A stretch of 64,000 bases of DNA from Pseudomonadota bacterium (GTDB taxonomy: Bacteria; Pseudomonadota; Gammaproteobacteria; Xanthomonadales; Rhodanobacteraceae), in assembly GCA_018240565.1 (NCBI GenBank), contig JAFEFO010000037.1, forward strand, positions 124,001-188,000, written 5' to 3'. Below are positions 1-9,237 of this stretch, piece after piece. The notes under the pieces are model-generated. The model saw nothing but the letters and a program-made list of their open reading frames with translations, did no database searches and was not told the DNA's origin. Numbering within the stretch: the stretch's first letter is position 1; every line of letters begins with the position of its first letter. The translations under genes were made by a program, and so were the position numbers.

Positions 1-69
1 CGCCGCCAGCGCAAAACCGGCGGCAAGCAGCGAACGCGCCTGGATCGACAGCGGGCGGCGCTGCGCCAT
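1..69 (-). CDS. Sensor histidine kinase, N-terminal fragment (PhoQ-like)
   Basis: Only the first 23 codons are inside the window. The fragment starts at an ATG 10 bp beyond the stop of the response-regulator gene and reads MAQRRPLSIQARSLLAAGFA before the edge. A basic start followed by a hydrophobic stretch is the usual N-terminus of a membrane sensor kinase. Identity as the PhoQ-type partner is inferred only from its place directly behind phoP in the same direction. No kinase motif is visible. Confidence 0.6.
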   Translation of the reverse strand, partial: MAQRRPLSIQARSLLAAGFALAA

Positions 70-78
70 GCGCTGTGC

Positions 79-789
79 TCAGGCGGCGGCAGGCGGCGGG
101 GTCGGCGTGTTGTCCGTGCGCGGAATCGCGAATCGATAACCACGCCCGCGCACGGTCTCGATCGGCTTGAGCGTGTTGTCCGGATCGAGCTTGCGGCGCA
201 AGCGCCCGATGAAGACCTCGAGCACGTTCGAATCGCGGTCGAAATCCTGCTGGTAGATGTGCTCGGTCAGGTCGGCCTTGGACACGAGTTCGCCGGCATG
301 CAGGATCAAGAATTCCAGCACCTTGTATTCGTAACTGGTCAGATCGGCAACTTCGCCCGCGACCTTGACCGTTTGCGCCGTGGTGTCCAGTACGATCGGC
401 CCGCATTCGAGCACGGGTTTCGTCCAGCCGCTGGCGCGACGCACCAGCGCATTGATGCGCGCGAGCAGTTCCTCCACATGGAAGGGCTTGACCAGGTAAT
501 CGTCGGCGCCCTGCTTCAATCCAGTCACCTTGTCCTGCCAACTCGTACGCGCGGTGAGGATCAGGATCGGGCAGCGCTGGCCGGCGGCGCGCAGGTCCTG
601 GATCAGTTCCATGCCGGATTTTTTCGGCAGGCCAAGATCGATGATGGCGACATCGAACGGGACTTCGCGGCCCATGTACAAGCCTTCCTCGCCATCGGCC
701 GCCATGTCCACGGCATAGCCTTCGCGCTTCAAGCGCGCGGCCAGGGTTTCGCGCAGCGGCGCTTCGTCTTCGACCAGCAGGATGCGCAT
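79..789 (-). CDS. phoP: OmpR/PhoP-family response regulator
   Basis: A 236-residue DNA-binding response regulator. The receiver domain (residues 1-115) has the acidic pair E7/D8, the phospho-acceptor D51 in IIDLGLP, a conserved T in LTAR, and the lysine in VKPF. A winged-helix effector domain (about 128-222) ends in the usual RGRGYRF strand. The protein closely resembles xanthomonad PhoP, which responds to envelope or cation stress; this rests on recalled family sequence. It sits between a PepSY protein gene (upstream) and a kinase gene (downstream), all minus strand, so the three are probably one operon. Confidence 0.88.
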   Translation of the reverse strand: MRILLVEDEAPLRETLAARLKREGYAVDMAADGEEGLYMGREVPFDVAIIDLGLPKKSGMELIQDLRAAGQRCPILILTARTSWQDKVTGLKQGADDYLVKPFHVEELLARINALVRRASGWTKPVLECGPIVLDTTAQTVKVAGEVADLTSYEYKVLEFLILHAGELVSKADLTEHIYQQDFDRDSNVLEVFIGRLRRKLDPDNTLKPIETVRGRGYRFAIPRTDNTPTPPPAAA

Positions 790-807
790 GGGGATTCCTT
801 TGGCTGT

Positions 808-1047
808 TTACGATCCGGATTGCTCGGCCGGCACCTCGATCACGCGCACCTGCCCGTCGCGGGTCAATACCTTGATGCGATAGATCGTGTGCTTGCCGAA
901 ATGCTTGGTTTCCGCCGACAACACCTTGCCGTGCGTGTCGCGTTCCACCTTGTCGATGGCCTGCTGCAGGGTGATGTCCTTTTCCGCCCACGCCGGTGCA
1001 GCCGCAAGAGCGGCGGCGAGCGCGACGATGGCGGCACGACGGTTCAT
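808..1047 (-). CDS. PepSY-domain periplasmic protein
   Basis: A 79-residue protein with a signal peptide (MNRRAAIVALAAALAAAPAWA). The mature part holds one PepSY-like unit: helix ITLQQAIDKVERDTHGKVLSAET followed by strands YRIKVLTRDGQVRVIEV. PepSY units are small exported domains thought to inhibit peptidases or sense ligands. It lies immediately upstream of phoP, so co-expression and a role in modulating the sensor are plausible but unproven. Small PepSY genes next to PhoP-type systems are common in this group. Confidence 0.8.
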   Translation of the reverse strand: MNRRAAIVALAAALAAAPAWAEKDITLQQAIDKVERDTHGKVLSAETKHFGKHTIYRIKVLTRDGQVRVIEVPAEQSGS

Positions 1048-1090
1048 GGCCGCATGATAGCGCGGCGGCCATGTAATCGGGCCTGAATCG

Positions 1091-2101
1091 CTAGGCCGCC
1101 TGTGGCCGCGCGTGTTCGCTCAAGGCGACGAGCGCCGCCTCGATCGCGCGGAAGTCGGCGCCCGGTGCGCGCATGTGCTCGCTCAAATGGCGGCGGAATG
1201 CGCGCGCGCCCGGTTCGCCCAGATACAATCCCAGCACATGCCGCGCGATGTGGTGCAGGGCCTCGCCGCCGCGCAGCTGCGCGGCGATGTAAGGCGCGAG
1301 TTGCGCCAGCACGTCCTCGCGTGCCGGCAGCGGCGTGTCGAACAATGCGTGCTCGATACGCGCGAGCACGAACGGATCGTGGTACGCCGCGCGGCCGAGC
1401 ATGATGCCGTCCACCTGTTGCAAATGGGATTTTGCCGCATCCGCATCGACGATACCGCCGTTGATGACGACCGTGAGTCGCGGAAACTCCTGCTTGAGTC
1501 GGTACACGCGCGGATAGTTGAGCGGCGGGATCTCGCGGTTCTCTTTCGGACTCAGCCCGTGCAACCACGCCTTGCGCGCGTGCACGATCAGCACTTTAAG
1601 TCCGGCGTCGATCATGTTTTGTGCAAAGCGATGCAGGTCTTCGTAGTCGTCCTGATCATCCACGCCGATGCGGCATTTCACCGTGACCGGAACATTCACC
1701 GCCGCGCGCATCGCCGCAACGCCATCGGCGACCAGCATAGGTTCGCGCATCAGACAGGCGCCGAAACGACCGGACTGCACGCGATCCGACGGACAGCCGA
1801 CATTGAGATTGATCTCGTCGTAACCGAACTCCACCCCGATACGCGCCGCCGCCGCGAGTTCCGCCGGCTCATGCCCGCCCAGTTGCAATGCCAGCGGATG
1901 TTCGCAAGGATCGAAACCGAGCAGGCGCTGCCGATCGCCGCGCACCACCGCATGCGCATGCACCATTTCGGTGTACAGGCGCGCATGCGGCGACAGCAGG
2001 CGGTGGAAAACGCGGCAATGGCGATCGGTCCAATCCATCATGGGGGCGACACACAAAAGGTGCCCCGTGTCCGACCTGCTGTTTTGCGCAAAATCAATCA
2101 C
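1091..2101 (-). CDS. dusA: tRNA-dihydrouridine(20/20a) synthase DusA
   Basis: FMN-dependent enzyme that reduces U20/U20a in the tRNA D-loop. The protein follows E. coli DusA closely: VAPMMDWTDRHCR near the start, YTEMV, LQLGGHEP, NLNVGCPSDRV with the catalytic cysteine, HARKAWLHGLSPKENREIPP, and INGGI. I chose a GTG start at 2101, giving 336 residues, because it has an AAGGA-type site upstream and matches family length. The frame stays open to an ATG at 2176, but those extra residues do not look like DusA. Monocistronic, between the PepSY/phoP operon and the hsp70 locus. Confidence 0.93.
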   Translation of the reverse strand: MIDFAQNSRSDTGHLLCVAPMMDWTDRHCRVFHRLLSPHARLYTEMVHAHAVVRGDRQRLLGFDPCEHPLALQLGGHEPAELAAAARIGVEFGYDEINLNVGCPSDRVQSGRFGACLMREPMLVADGVAAMRAAVNVPVTVKCRIGVDDQDDYEDLHRFAQNMIDAGLKVLIVHARKAWLHGLSPKENREIPPLNYPRVYRLKQEFPRLTVVINGGIVDADAAKSHLQQVDGIMLGRAAYHDPFVLARIEHALFDTPLPAREDVLAQLAPYIAAQLRGGEALHHIARHVLGLYLGEPGARAFRRHLSEHMRAPGADFRAIEAALVALSEHARPQAA

Positions 2102-2308
2102 TTGCGTATCCCGATCCTTCCCGCCTAATCCCGCAAAAACCCCCAAAATCCCGGCGGTTTTGTACCACAGTTGCACCAGTTAGGGTGGTACGCATGCGGC
2201 GTCACCCCCGAGTTGAGTAGCGTTTGAGATCGGAGCTCGATTTCATCTGGACGAACGGCTCGCACAGGCACGCAGCAAACCCAATGCATCCTCCGACTAC
2301 ATGAACGC

Positions 2309-2581
2309 CTAATTCCCATTCCCGGCGTCCATTCCATACGCTAGCCTTTCCGCCCTTCCCACCCCACACGCATCGCCGCCATCGCTGAACACCGCCACGC
2401 ATCTGCCTTGTGCGGCGAGCGCAGCGAACTCGGCTTCATTGTCGGCGCGGTGCACGGCGGTCTGACAGCGCGAGCAAAAGCGCAGGCGCAGTGCGCCGGG
2501 CACGGCTTCCAGGTCGTGCCATTGCTGGTTGCAGCGGTACGCCAACTTGCAGTTGCGGATATCGATCATTGATTCACCCAT
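2309..2581 (-). CDS. Small cysteine-rich protein coupled to Hsp70 gene
   Basis: A 90-residue protein whose ATG overlaps the stop of the hsp70 gene by 8 bp, so translation is coupled. It has a cysteine at 12, one at 18, and a C-x-x-C pair (FCSRCQTAVH), then an acidic helix NEAEFAALAAQGRCVAVF. The spaced cysteines suggest a small zinc-ribbon or redox fold. A second ATG five codons in is equally possible. I do not recognise a named family. The coupling suggests it works with the chaperone. The C-terminal 25 residues look low in conservation. Confidence 0.7.
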   Translation of the reverse strand: MGESMIDIRNCKLAYRCNQQWHDLEAVPGALRLRFCSRCQTAVHRADNEAEFAALAAQGRCVAVFSDGGDACGVGRAERLAYGMDAGNGN

Positions 2582-4925
2582 TTGCGGTGCGCTTGCTCTT
2601 TGCAGCGGCGCCCGTCGCCTGATCCGGCAGCAGGCCCTGACGCTGCGCGATCTTCGCTTTCAGGCCGCGATCCTTCTGTTCTTCCTGCACACTCGCGATG
2701 AGTTCGCTACGGTCGAGGATGCGCGCGGCCTTGAGCAGCCAGTACAACTGGTAGTCCGCGCAGGCCTTGAGGTCGATCACGCCGGACAATGCGTCCACAT
2801 ACAGCAGCTTTGCGTCGTTGGCCTTGCCGAGCTTTTCCAGAATCTGGCCCTTGAGAACGGATGCTTCACGACTGGAGTCCAGTTCGATGGCCTTGTCGAT
2901 GGATTCGAGCGCTTGCGCATAATGTTCGGCCTTGGATTGCATCAGCGCCATGTTGAACAATGCGGGATCCCACTGCCCGGCGGCTCGATAGCTTTCTTCG
3001 GCGCCTTCGCGATCGCCGCAGTACTCGCGATACAAGCCGCGCAGGTTCATCAGGTGCTGCGTCGCGCCTTGCTCCATGATCGCCAGCGAAATGAAGTGCA
3101 GCGCCTTCTCGTTCTCGCCGAGCGTGCTGGCGTCGCGCCCCAGCGCGATGAAGGCATCGCCGAGCTCGCGTTTGGAGACCCGCCCATCGCGAATGCTCTG
3201 CTCGCGCTCGAGCATGCGGCAGCGCGCGATTTGTCCTTGATCGATGTGGGTGATCGGCGCAATGAAGCGATGGTGGAACGGTTCGGTATCGGCGTGATCG
3301 CTGCGCACGAGCTCCAGTTCCAGGCACTGGTTTTCGTCCAGCTTCCAGGTCAGGTCCAGTGGTTCGCCGGCACGCACCGGCGCGGGTAGCGACCACATCG
3401 AGCGGCCGGAAACGCGATGGCCATCGCCGACCTCGACCGCGATCTCGACCGGACGCGATGCGCTGTCTTGCGGCGCCAGCAGGCGCAAAGGCTTGCTGCA
3501 TGCCGCAGGAATGCTGGTTCCGGCATCCACCAGATGCAGAACGCCCTGATTGGTCTGCAATCCGACCGCGGAACTGGTGACCGGCGCGATCAACGGTTTG
3601 CCAGTGGCGGCGAGCGCGAGCGCCTGCAAGGCGGCGCCGCGCGCGATCGCACCCTGCAATGCCTCGCCGCTGCCGCAGGAAAATACCCGCGCGTCGGGAA
3701 AGTGCTTGCGCAAGGCATCCTGCACAGCCGGAATCAGGCTGCTGCTGCCGGCCAGAAGAACCCCATCGATATCCTGCACATCGAGCTTGGCCTGGAACAA
3801 GGCGTGGCGAATCGGCGAGAAGATCGAGCCGCGCTGCACATATTCGTCCGCGGATTCCGGCGGCGGTTCCGGATCGAGGAAGGCGCGCAGGATCTGCTCG
3901 AAGATCGTGCGCGTGAGCGTCGGGCTGTCCAGCCAGTACGATTGATCGCCTACCACGACCTCGTATTCGCCGGCGGCGACGGCCTCGGCATCGTCTTCGG
4001 ATTTGCCCCCGGCTCGACAATCGAGGATGCGTCGGCAAAGTGCGAGCTTCAACCGCTCGGCCAACGGCAACAATTGCGGCTCGATGTCGTAGCGCTTTTG
4101 CTTCCACGAAAACGCGGTGCGTCCGAGATCGTAACGTTGCAGGAGTTGCGGGATCAGGTGTTCGTGCACGATGGCGCGATCGATGTCGCCGCCGCCGATG
4201 CGGTGATAGCGGCTGGTCGCGCGCAGTCGCGGCAAGAACGCGCCCTTGGCGCTGGCGAGCGTGAAGACCGCCACATCACAGGTGCCACCACCGAAGTCGA
4301 ACACGAGGATGTTCGCACCCTCGCGCAGGAATGTCGATGCCAGATCCGGTTGGCGGAACAGCATGTCCAGGAATGCCGCATACGGCTCATCGAGCAGGCG
4401 CACGGTGTCCTCGCCGACCAGATCCGTTGCAGCTTCAAGCGTGGCCGTGCGTTGCGCGCCGTGGAATGAAGCCGGTACCGTCACCACCACCGGCATGTCG
4501 TAGCCGTCATCGATCCCGGACAGCAGCCGATCCAGGATGACCGTCGCGATCTGGATGGCCGATTTGTACCCTTCCGGCGCCTTCCAGTAGGTATAGCGCA
4601 AGCCGATGTCGTTCTTGGATTCGGCAAACACGTCGCGCTGCGGCGTGTAACCTTTCTTGCCGATCAGGCGCCGCGCCGCGTGGCCGACGAAGACCTCGTC
4701 GTTCTTGACCGCGACCACGGAAGGCACCGCAATCGGCGCACCCGGCACACCGGGCTCCGGATATTCCACGCACTCGCAGGTGATCTGTTTGCTTTCCGGA
4801 TCGAACCGCGCGATCGCGGCGCAGCTCTTGGTGGTGCCCAGGTCAATGCCGACCGCGCTGACCGGCTCGGGTTGCGTCGCGACCAGCGCTTCGCGCAACG
4901 CCTCGAACATTTTCGTCGTGCTCAT
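2574..4925 (-). CDS. Hsp70-family protein with C-terminal TPR region
   Basis: A 783-residue DnaK-like ATPase. It keeps the actin-fold signatures: phosphate-1 loop GIDLGTTKS (about residues 27-35), VTVPASF, phosphate-2 FDFGGGTCDVAV and the adenosine motif LLAGSSSLIP. The substrate-binding beta region is short and divergent, and instead of a DnaK lid the last 170 residues form TPR-like helix pairs (ENEKALHFISLAI, AEHYAQALESIDKAIELD). No J-protein or GrpE is nearby, so it is a specialised Hsp70 rather than housekeeping DnaK. ATG 4925 was chosen for the AGGGGG site 6 nt upstream; the frame extends further without support. The small Cys protein is coupled downstream. Confidence 0.88.
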   Translation of the reverse strand: MSTTKMFEALREALVATQPEPVSAVGIDLGTTKSCAAIARFDPESKQITCECVEYPEPGVPGAPIAVPSVVAVKNDEVFVGHAARRLIGKKGYTPQRDVFAESKNDIGLRYTYWKAPEGYKSAIQIATVILDRLLSGIDDGYDMPVVVTVPASFHGAQRTATLEAATDLVGEDTVRLLDEPYAAFLDMLFRQPDLASTFLREGANILVFDFGGGTCDVAVFTLASAKGAFLPRLRATSRYHRIGGGDIDRAIVHEHLIPQLLQRYDLGRTAFSWKQKRYDIEPQLLPLAERLKLALCRRILDCRAGGKSEDDAEAVAAGEYEVVVGDQSYWLDSPTLTRTIFEQILRAFLDPEPPPESADEYVQRGSIFSPIRHALFQAKLDVQDIDGVLLAGSSSLIPAVQDALRKHFPDARVFSCGSGEALQGAIARGAALQALALAATGKPLIAPVTSSAVGLQTNQGVLHLVDAGTSIPAACSKPLRLLAPQDSASRPVEIAVEVGDGHRVSGRSMWSLPAPVRAGEPLDLTWKLDENQCLELELVRSDHADTEPFHHRFIAPITHIDQGQIARCRMLEREQSIRDGRVSKRELGDAFIALGRDASTLGENEKALHFISLAIMEQGATQHLMNLRGLYREYCGDREGAEESYRAAGQWDPALFNMALMQSKAEHYAQALESIDKAIELDSSREASVLKGQILEKLGKANDAKLLYVDALSGVIDLKACADYQLYWLLKAARILDRSELIASVQEEQKDRGLKAKIAQRQGLLPDQATGAAAKSKRTANG

Positions 4926-4967
4926 GTACACCCCCTTGTTTGGCCCGCACGCATCTTCACGGATACC

Positions 4968-4986
4968 TGTCGCACGAGATGCGACA
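4968..4986. promoter_or_regulatory. Inverted repeat upstream of hsp70
   Basis: Perfect 7-bp arms TGTCGCA / TGCGACA around a 5-nt spacer, centred about 50 bp before the hsp70 start in the divergent intergenic region. It could be an operator or an RNA hairpin in the hsp70 leader. Nothing in the sequence separates the two. Confidence 0.45.
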
Positions 4987-5100
4987 ACTAATCCGCAGCG
5001 AGAAAATGCCGTCGTATCTGTCCGCCATGTTAATTGCCGCCACGCCAGCAAGCGCCCCAATCTCAATTGACGAGACATCTATGTGTATTCTTTTCCATGC

Positions 5101-5117
5101 CGCACGTTCCTCGTGCG
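5101..5117. promoter_or_regulatory. Inverted repeat upstream of the 5133 gene
   Basis: Perfect 6-bp arms CGCACG / CGTGCG around TTCCT, ending 15 bp before the ATG at 5133. With the 4968 repeat, each divergent gene has one short palindrome close to its start. Function unknown. Confidence 0.35.
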
Positions 5118-5132
5118 TAACAGGGGCTTGAT

Positions 5133-5627
5133 ATGCCGCAACTCAAGAGTGGGCGTCACGTCGCCTTGAGCGTGATTCCCTACATCGACTTGCTCGGGTC
5201 CAGCGCGTTGGAGGACACGCGGCGGTTCTTCGCGATCGTCGTCATGCGACTGAATATCGGTTCCGCGCTCGCGCTCCGCGATCATGCTTTGATCGGATCC
5301 TTCGGCGCGGATGCGCGGCCGCCCGATGGACCGGTGTACTACTCAGGATGCTGCGTCGCCGACGTACTCGCGGGCCGCTCGGATTTCAGTCCCGATGAGA
5401 TCGCCGAGTTCGCGCAGTGGCTGGAAAGCGAGCCGCGAATGGCGACATGGCTGCAGCAACAATTCGAAGACATCAACATTGCAATCCAGGAGTGCTCGGT
5501 CTGGAATTCGTCGCTGCTCGCCGACGACGTGGCCGCGCTCATCAAACGCACGTTGATAGAGAAAGCCGCACTGGAACCCGGCAGCATGCAACAACTGCGC
5601 TCGGTGATTGCGAAGGCCGAGTCGTGA
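5133..5627 (+). CDS. Unknown protein coupled to deacetylase-like gene
   Basis: A 164-residue, probably cytoplasmic protein with no signal peptide or membrane segment. It begins MPQLKSGRHVALSVIPYIDL and is mostly helical towards the end (SPDEIAEFAQWLESEPRMATWLQQQFEDI; DDVAALIKRTLIEKAALEPGS). I do not recognise a family. An AGGGG-type site lies upstream of the ATG. Its TGA overlaps the GTG of the histone-deacetylase-like gene, so the two are translationally coupled and probably form a complex or share a pathway. It is divergent from the Hsp70 gene. Confidence 0.75.
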   Translation: MPQLKSGRHVALSVIPYIDLLGSSALEDTRRFFAIVVMRLNIGSALALRDHALIGSFGADARPPDGPVYYSGCCVADVLAGRSDFSPDEIAEFAQWLESEPRMATWLQQQFEDINIAIQECSVWNSSLLADDVAALIKRTLIEKAALEPGSMQQLRSVIAKAES

Positions 5628-6466
5628 TTGAAATCTTCTACTGCGATCAAATGGTCGCCAACGCGCAATCGTTCTCGCCCAGCGCCGGCAAGCCGCGCGA
5701 GGTCGTTGCCTCGTGGCGCAAACGCTTTCCGGTGCTCGACTACTGCGAGCCAGCGCCGGCGACGGTCGAGGAGTTGTGCCTCGCGCACGACCGAGGCTAT
5801 GTACGCGGCGTGATGGGAGGAATCATCGCCAACGGTTTCGGCAATCGCCTGCCGGAAGTCGCCGCCGCGTTGCCCTACACCAGCGGCGCGATGATTGCGG
5901 CGGCACGCGCGGCCATTCAATCGGGCGTGGCCGTCGCGCCCGTGTCCGGATTCCACCACGCCTGTTACGAATCCGGCGGCGGCTATTGCACCTTCAACGG
6001 ACTCATCATCGCCGCGCAGGTCGTGCATCGCGAGGGCGCCAAGCGCGTCGGCATCCTCGACTTCGACATGCATTACGGCAACGGCACCACCGACATCATC
6101 AAGCAGTTGGACCTCAACTGGATCGAACATTACAGCGCCGCGGCGGATTGGGAAGAACCCGAACAGGCCGAGCGCTTTATCGCCGCGATCCCGAACCTCA
6201 TGCAGCGATTCGCGGATTGCGAGTTGCTGCTGTATCAGGCCGGCGCCGATCCGCATATCAACGATCCGCTGGGCGGTTGGCTGACCACGGAACAATTGCG
6301 CCTGCGCGATCGCACCGTGTTCGAGCGATGCCGCCAGATGAGCCTGCCGATCGCATGGAACCTCGCCGGCGGTTACCAGAATCCGTTGCGCCGGGTACTC
6401 GATATCCACGACAACACGATGCTCGAATGCATTGCGGCGTTTGGCGATTTTCGCAGCACGCCGTAA
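5624..6466 (+). CDS. Histone-deacetylase / acetylpolyamine amidohydrolase-like enzyme
   Basis: A 280-residue zinc deacetylase of the arginase-deacetylase fold. Visible active-site elements are the HH pair at 111-112 (SGFHHACYE), zinc ligands D148 and H150 in ILDFDMHYGNG, D209 in YQAGADPH, and the GGY triplet with the likely catalytic Y251. Bacterial relatives remove acetyl groups from polyamines, lysines or small metabolites; the substrate cannot be read here. The start is a GTG overlapping the upstream stop, since the coding pattern begins there. It is single-domain and shorter than eukaryotic HDACs. The Hsp70 gene is divergent from this pair. Confidence 0.85.
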   Translation: MIEIFYCDQMVANAQSFSPSAGKPREVVASWRKRFPVLDYCEPAPATVEELCLAHDRGYVRGVMGGIIANGFGNRLPEVAAALPYTSGAMIAAARAAIQSGVAVAPVSGFHHACYESGGGYCTFNGLIIAAQVVHREGAKRVGILDFDMHYGNGTTDIIKQLDLNWIEHYSAAADWEEPEQAERFIAAIPNLMQRFADCELLLYQAGADPHINDPLGGWLTTEQLRLRDRTVFERCRQMSLPIAWNLAGGYQNPLRRVLDIHDNTMLECIAAFGDFRSTP

Positions 6467-6538
6467 CACACGCGTGTCACGTCATGGGTTTTTCAAGTCC
6501 CGCCTCCGCGCGGAGTTCCATCGTAAGGCTATGCGCCG

Positions 6539-6719
6539 TCAGTAGTGATAGTCCTCTTGCCGCTGATGGCGCACAGCCAGCATGGCGATGTTGGCAGGTC
6601 CGGCAACTTCGTAGCACGACGCAACCAATCGAGCCGAAACGCACCAGCAATTCGTGGCCCGAGCCGCCGGCGGCCTTGTGTGTGGCGAAAAGCTCAGCCA
6701 GCAGGGCTGGCGAAGGCAA
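6539..6719 (-). pseudogene. Decayed RelE/ParE-family toxin remnant
   Basis: On the minus strand one frame encodes PSPALLAELFATHKAAGGSG and then HELLVRFGSIGCVVL. A neighbouring frame continues with YEVAGPANIAMLAVRHQRQ and ends EDYHY-stop. Joined, these match the second half of ParE-type toxins, whose C-terminus typically reads LAVRHQRE. A frameshift separates the halves, the N-terminal half is missing, and no antitoxin gene remains before the HU gene. The rest of 6467-6834 has no gene I can support. The assignment rests on motif memory. Confidence 0.6.
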
Positions 6720-6732
6720 TGGGACTACGCAA

Positions 6733-6762
6733 GTCGCCGCCAAACCGCTTGGCCTCGGCGAC
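6733..6762. other. Strong stem-loop upstream of the HU-like gene
   Basis: Arms GTCGCCG / CGGCGAC with an inner CCAA / TTGG extension and a small loop, about 70 bp before the HU-like ATG. There is no T-tract on either side, so it is not a typical intrinsic terminator. It may lie in the HU leader or be a leftover of the decayed toxin region. Confidence 0.4.
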
Positions 6763-6834
6763 AATCACGTGTAGATTCCCGATTGCGCATGGCACCTCGT
6801 CATGCGACCACACAATCATCCCAAGGAAACGATC

Positions 6835-7212
6835 ATGGCAACCAAGAAGGCTGCAAAAAAAGCAGCGCCGAAATCCGCATCCAAGCCCGCCGCCAGCAAG
6901 CCGATCAAACAGGTTCTGAGCAAGTCCGGTTTGGTCGATTACATCACCGACGCCTGTGACGTCATGGCCAAGGACGTGCGTTCCGTACTGGCGGCGCTCG
7001 AAGGCGCGGTGGTCGGTTCGGTCAACAAGAACGGCGCGCGCTCGTTCGTCCTGCCGGGCCTGATCAAGATCACCGTTGCCACCATCCCGGCCAAGCCCAA
7101 GCGCAAGGGCATCAATCCGTTCACCAAGCAGGAACAATGGTTCGCGGCGAAGCCGGCCTCGGTGCGCGTCAAGGTGCGTCCGCTGAAGAAACTCAAGGAC
7201 GCCGCCGCCTGA
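6835..7212 (+). CDS. HU-family DNA-binding protein with Lys/Ala-rich N-terminal tail
   Basis: A 125-residue nucleoid protein. Residues 1-25 are a basic tail (MATKKAAKKAAPKSASKPAA) resembling histone H1. The rest is an HU/IHF fold: helical KQVLSKSGLVDYITDACDVM, dimerisation helices, and the beta-arm with the variant RKGINPFTKQ in place of the usual R-N-P-x-T element. ATG 6835 is set by an AAGGAAAC site; an upstream in-frame ATG lacks one. HU-like proteins with such tails are typical of xanthomonads. Monocistronic, followed by a strong hairpin. Confidence 0.9.
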   Translation: MATKKAAKKAAPKSASKPAASKPIKQVLSKSGLVDYITDACDVMAKDVRSVLAALEGAVVGSVNKNGARSFVLPGLIKITVATIPAKPKRKGINPFTKQEQWFAAKPASVRVKVRPLKKLKDAAA

Positions 7213-7225
7213 TAGCGGTCAAAAG

Positions 7226-7257
7226 GGTTGGGGCGGGGACGAAGTCCCGCTCCAACC
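7226..7257 (+). terminator. GC-rich hairpin after the HU-like gene
   Basis: A roughly 14-bp stem (GGTTGGGGCGGGGAC pairing with GTCCCGCTCCAACC, G-U pairs allowed) with a GAA loop starts 13 nt after the HU stop. No T-run follows, so it could be a factor-assisted terminator or a 3'-end stabiliser. Confidence 0.5.
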
Positions 7258-7388
7258 GCGTACCACGGATCGGTCGGACATCCAATTTAGTTGTCCGCAG
7301 TCACAAATCACGCCGGCCGCAATTGCATCCTGCAGCGCGTTGCGCTATCCATGCACTCCACATCGTATCGGTTTCTCTGGGGAGAACG

Positions 7389-9224
<1,836 letters not shown>

Positions 9225-9237
9225 GGAGAACGCCGCC

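Noticed and set aside
1112..2128. Plus-strand open frame opposite dusA
   Set aside because: No recognisable protein features; dusA on the opposite strand is unambiguous.
5624..6466. Calling the deacetylase-like gene AphA or AcuC
   Set aside because: Active-site residues fit the superfamily, but nothing in the sequence or context discriminates among subfamilies.
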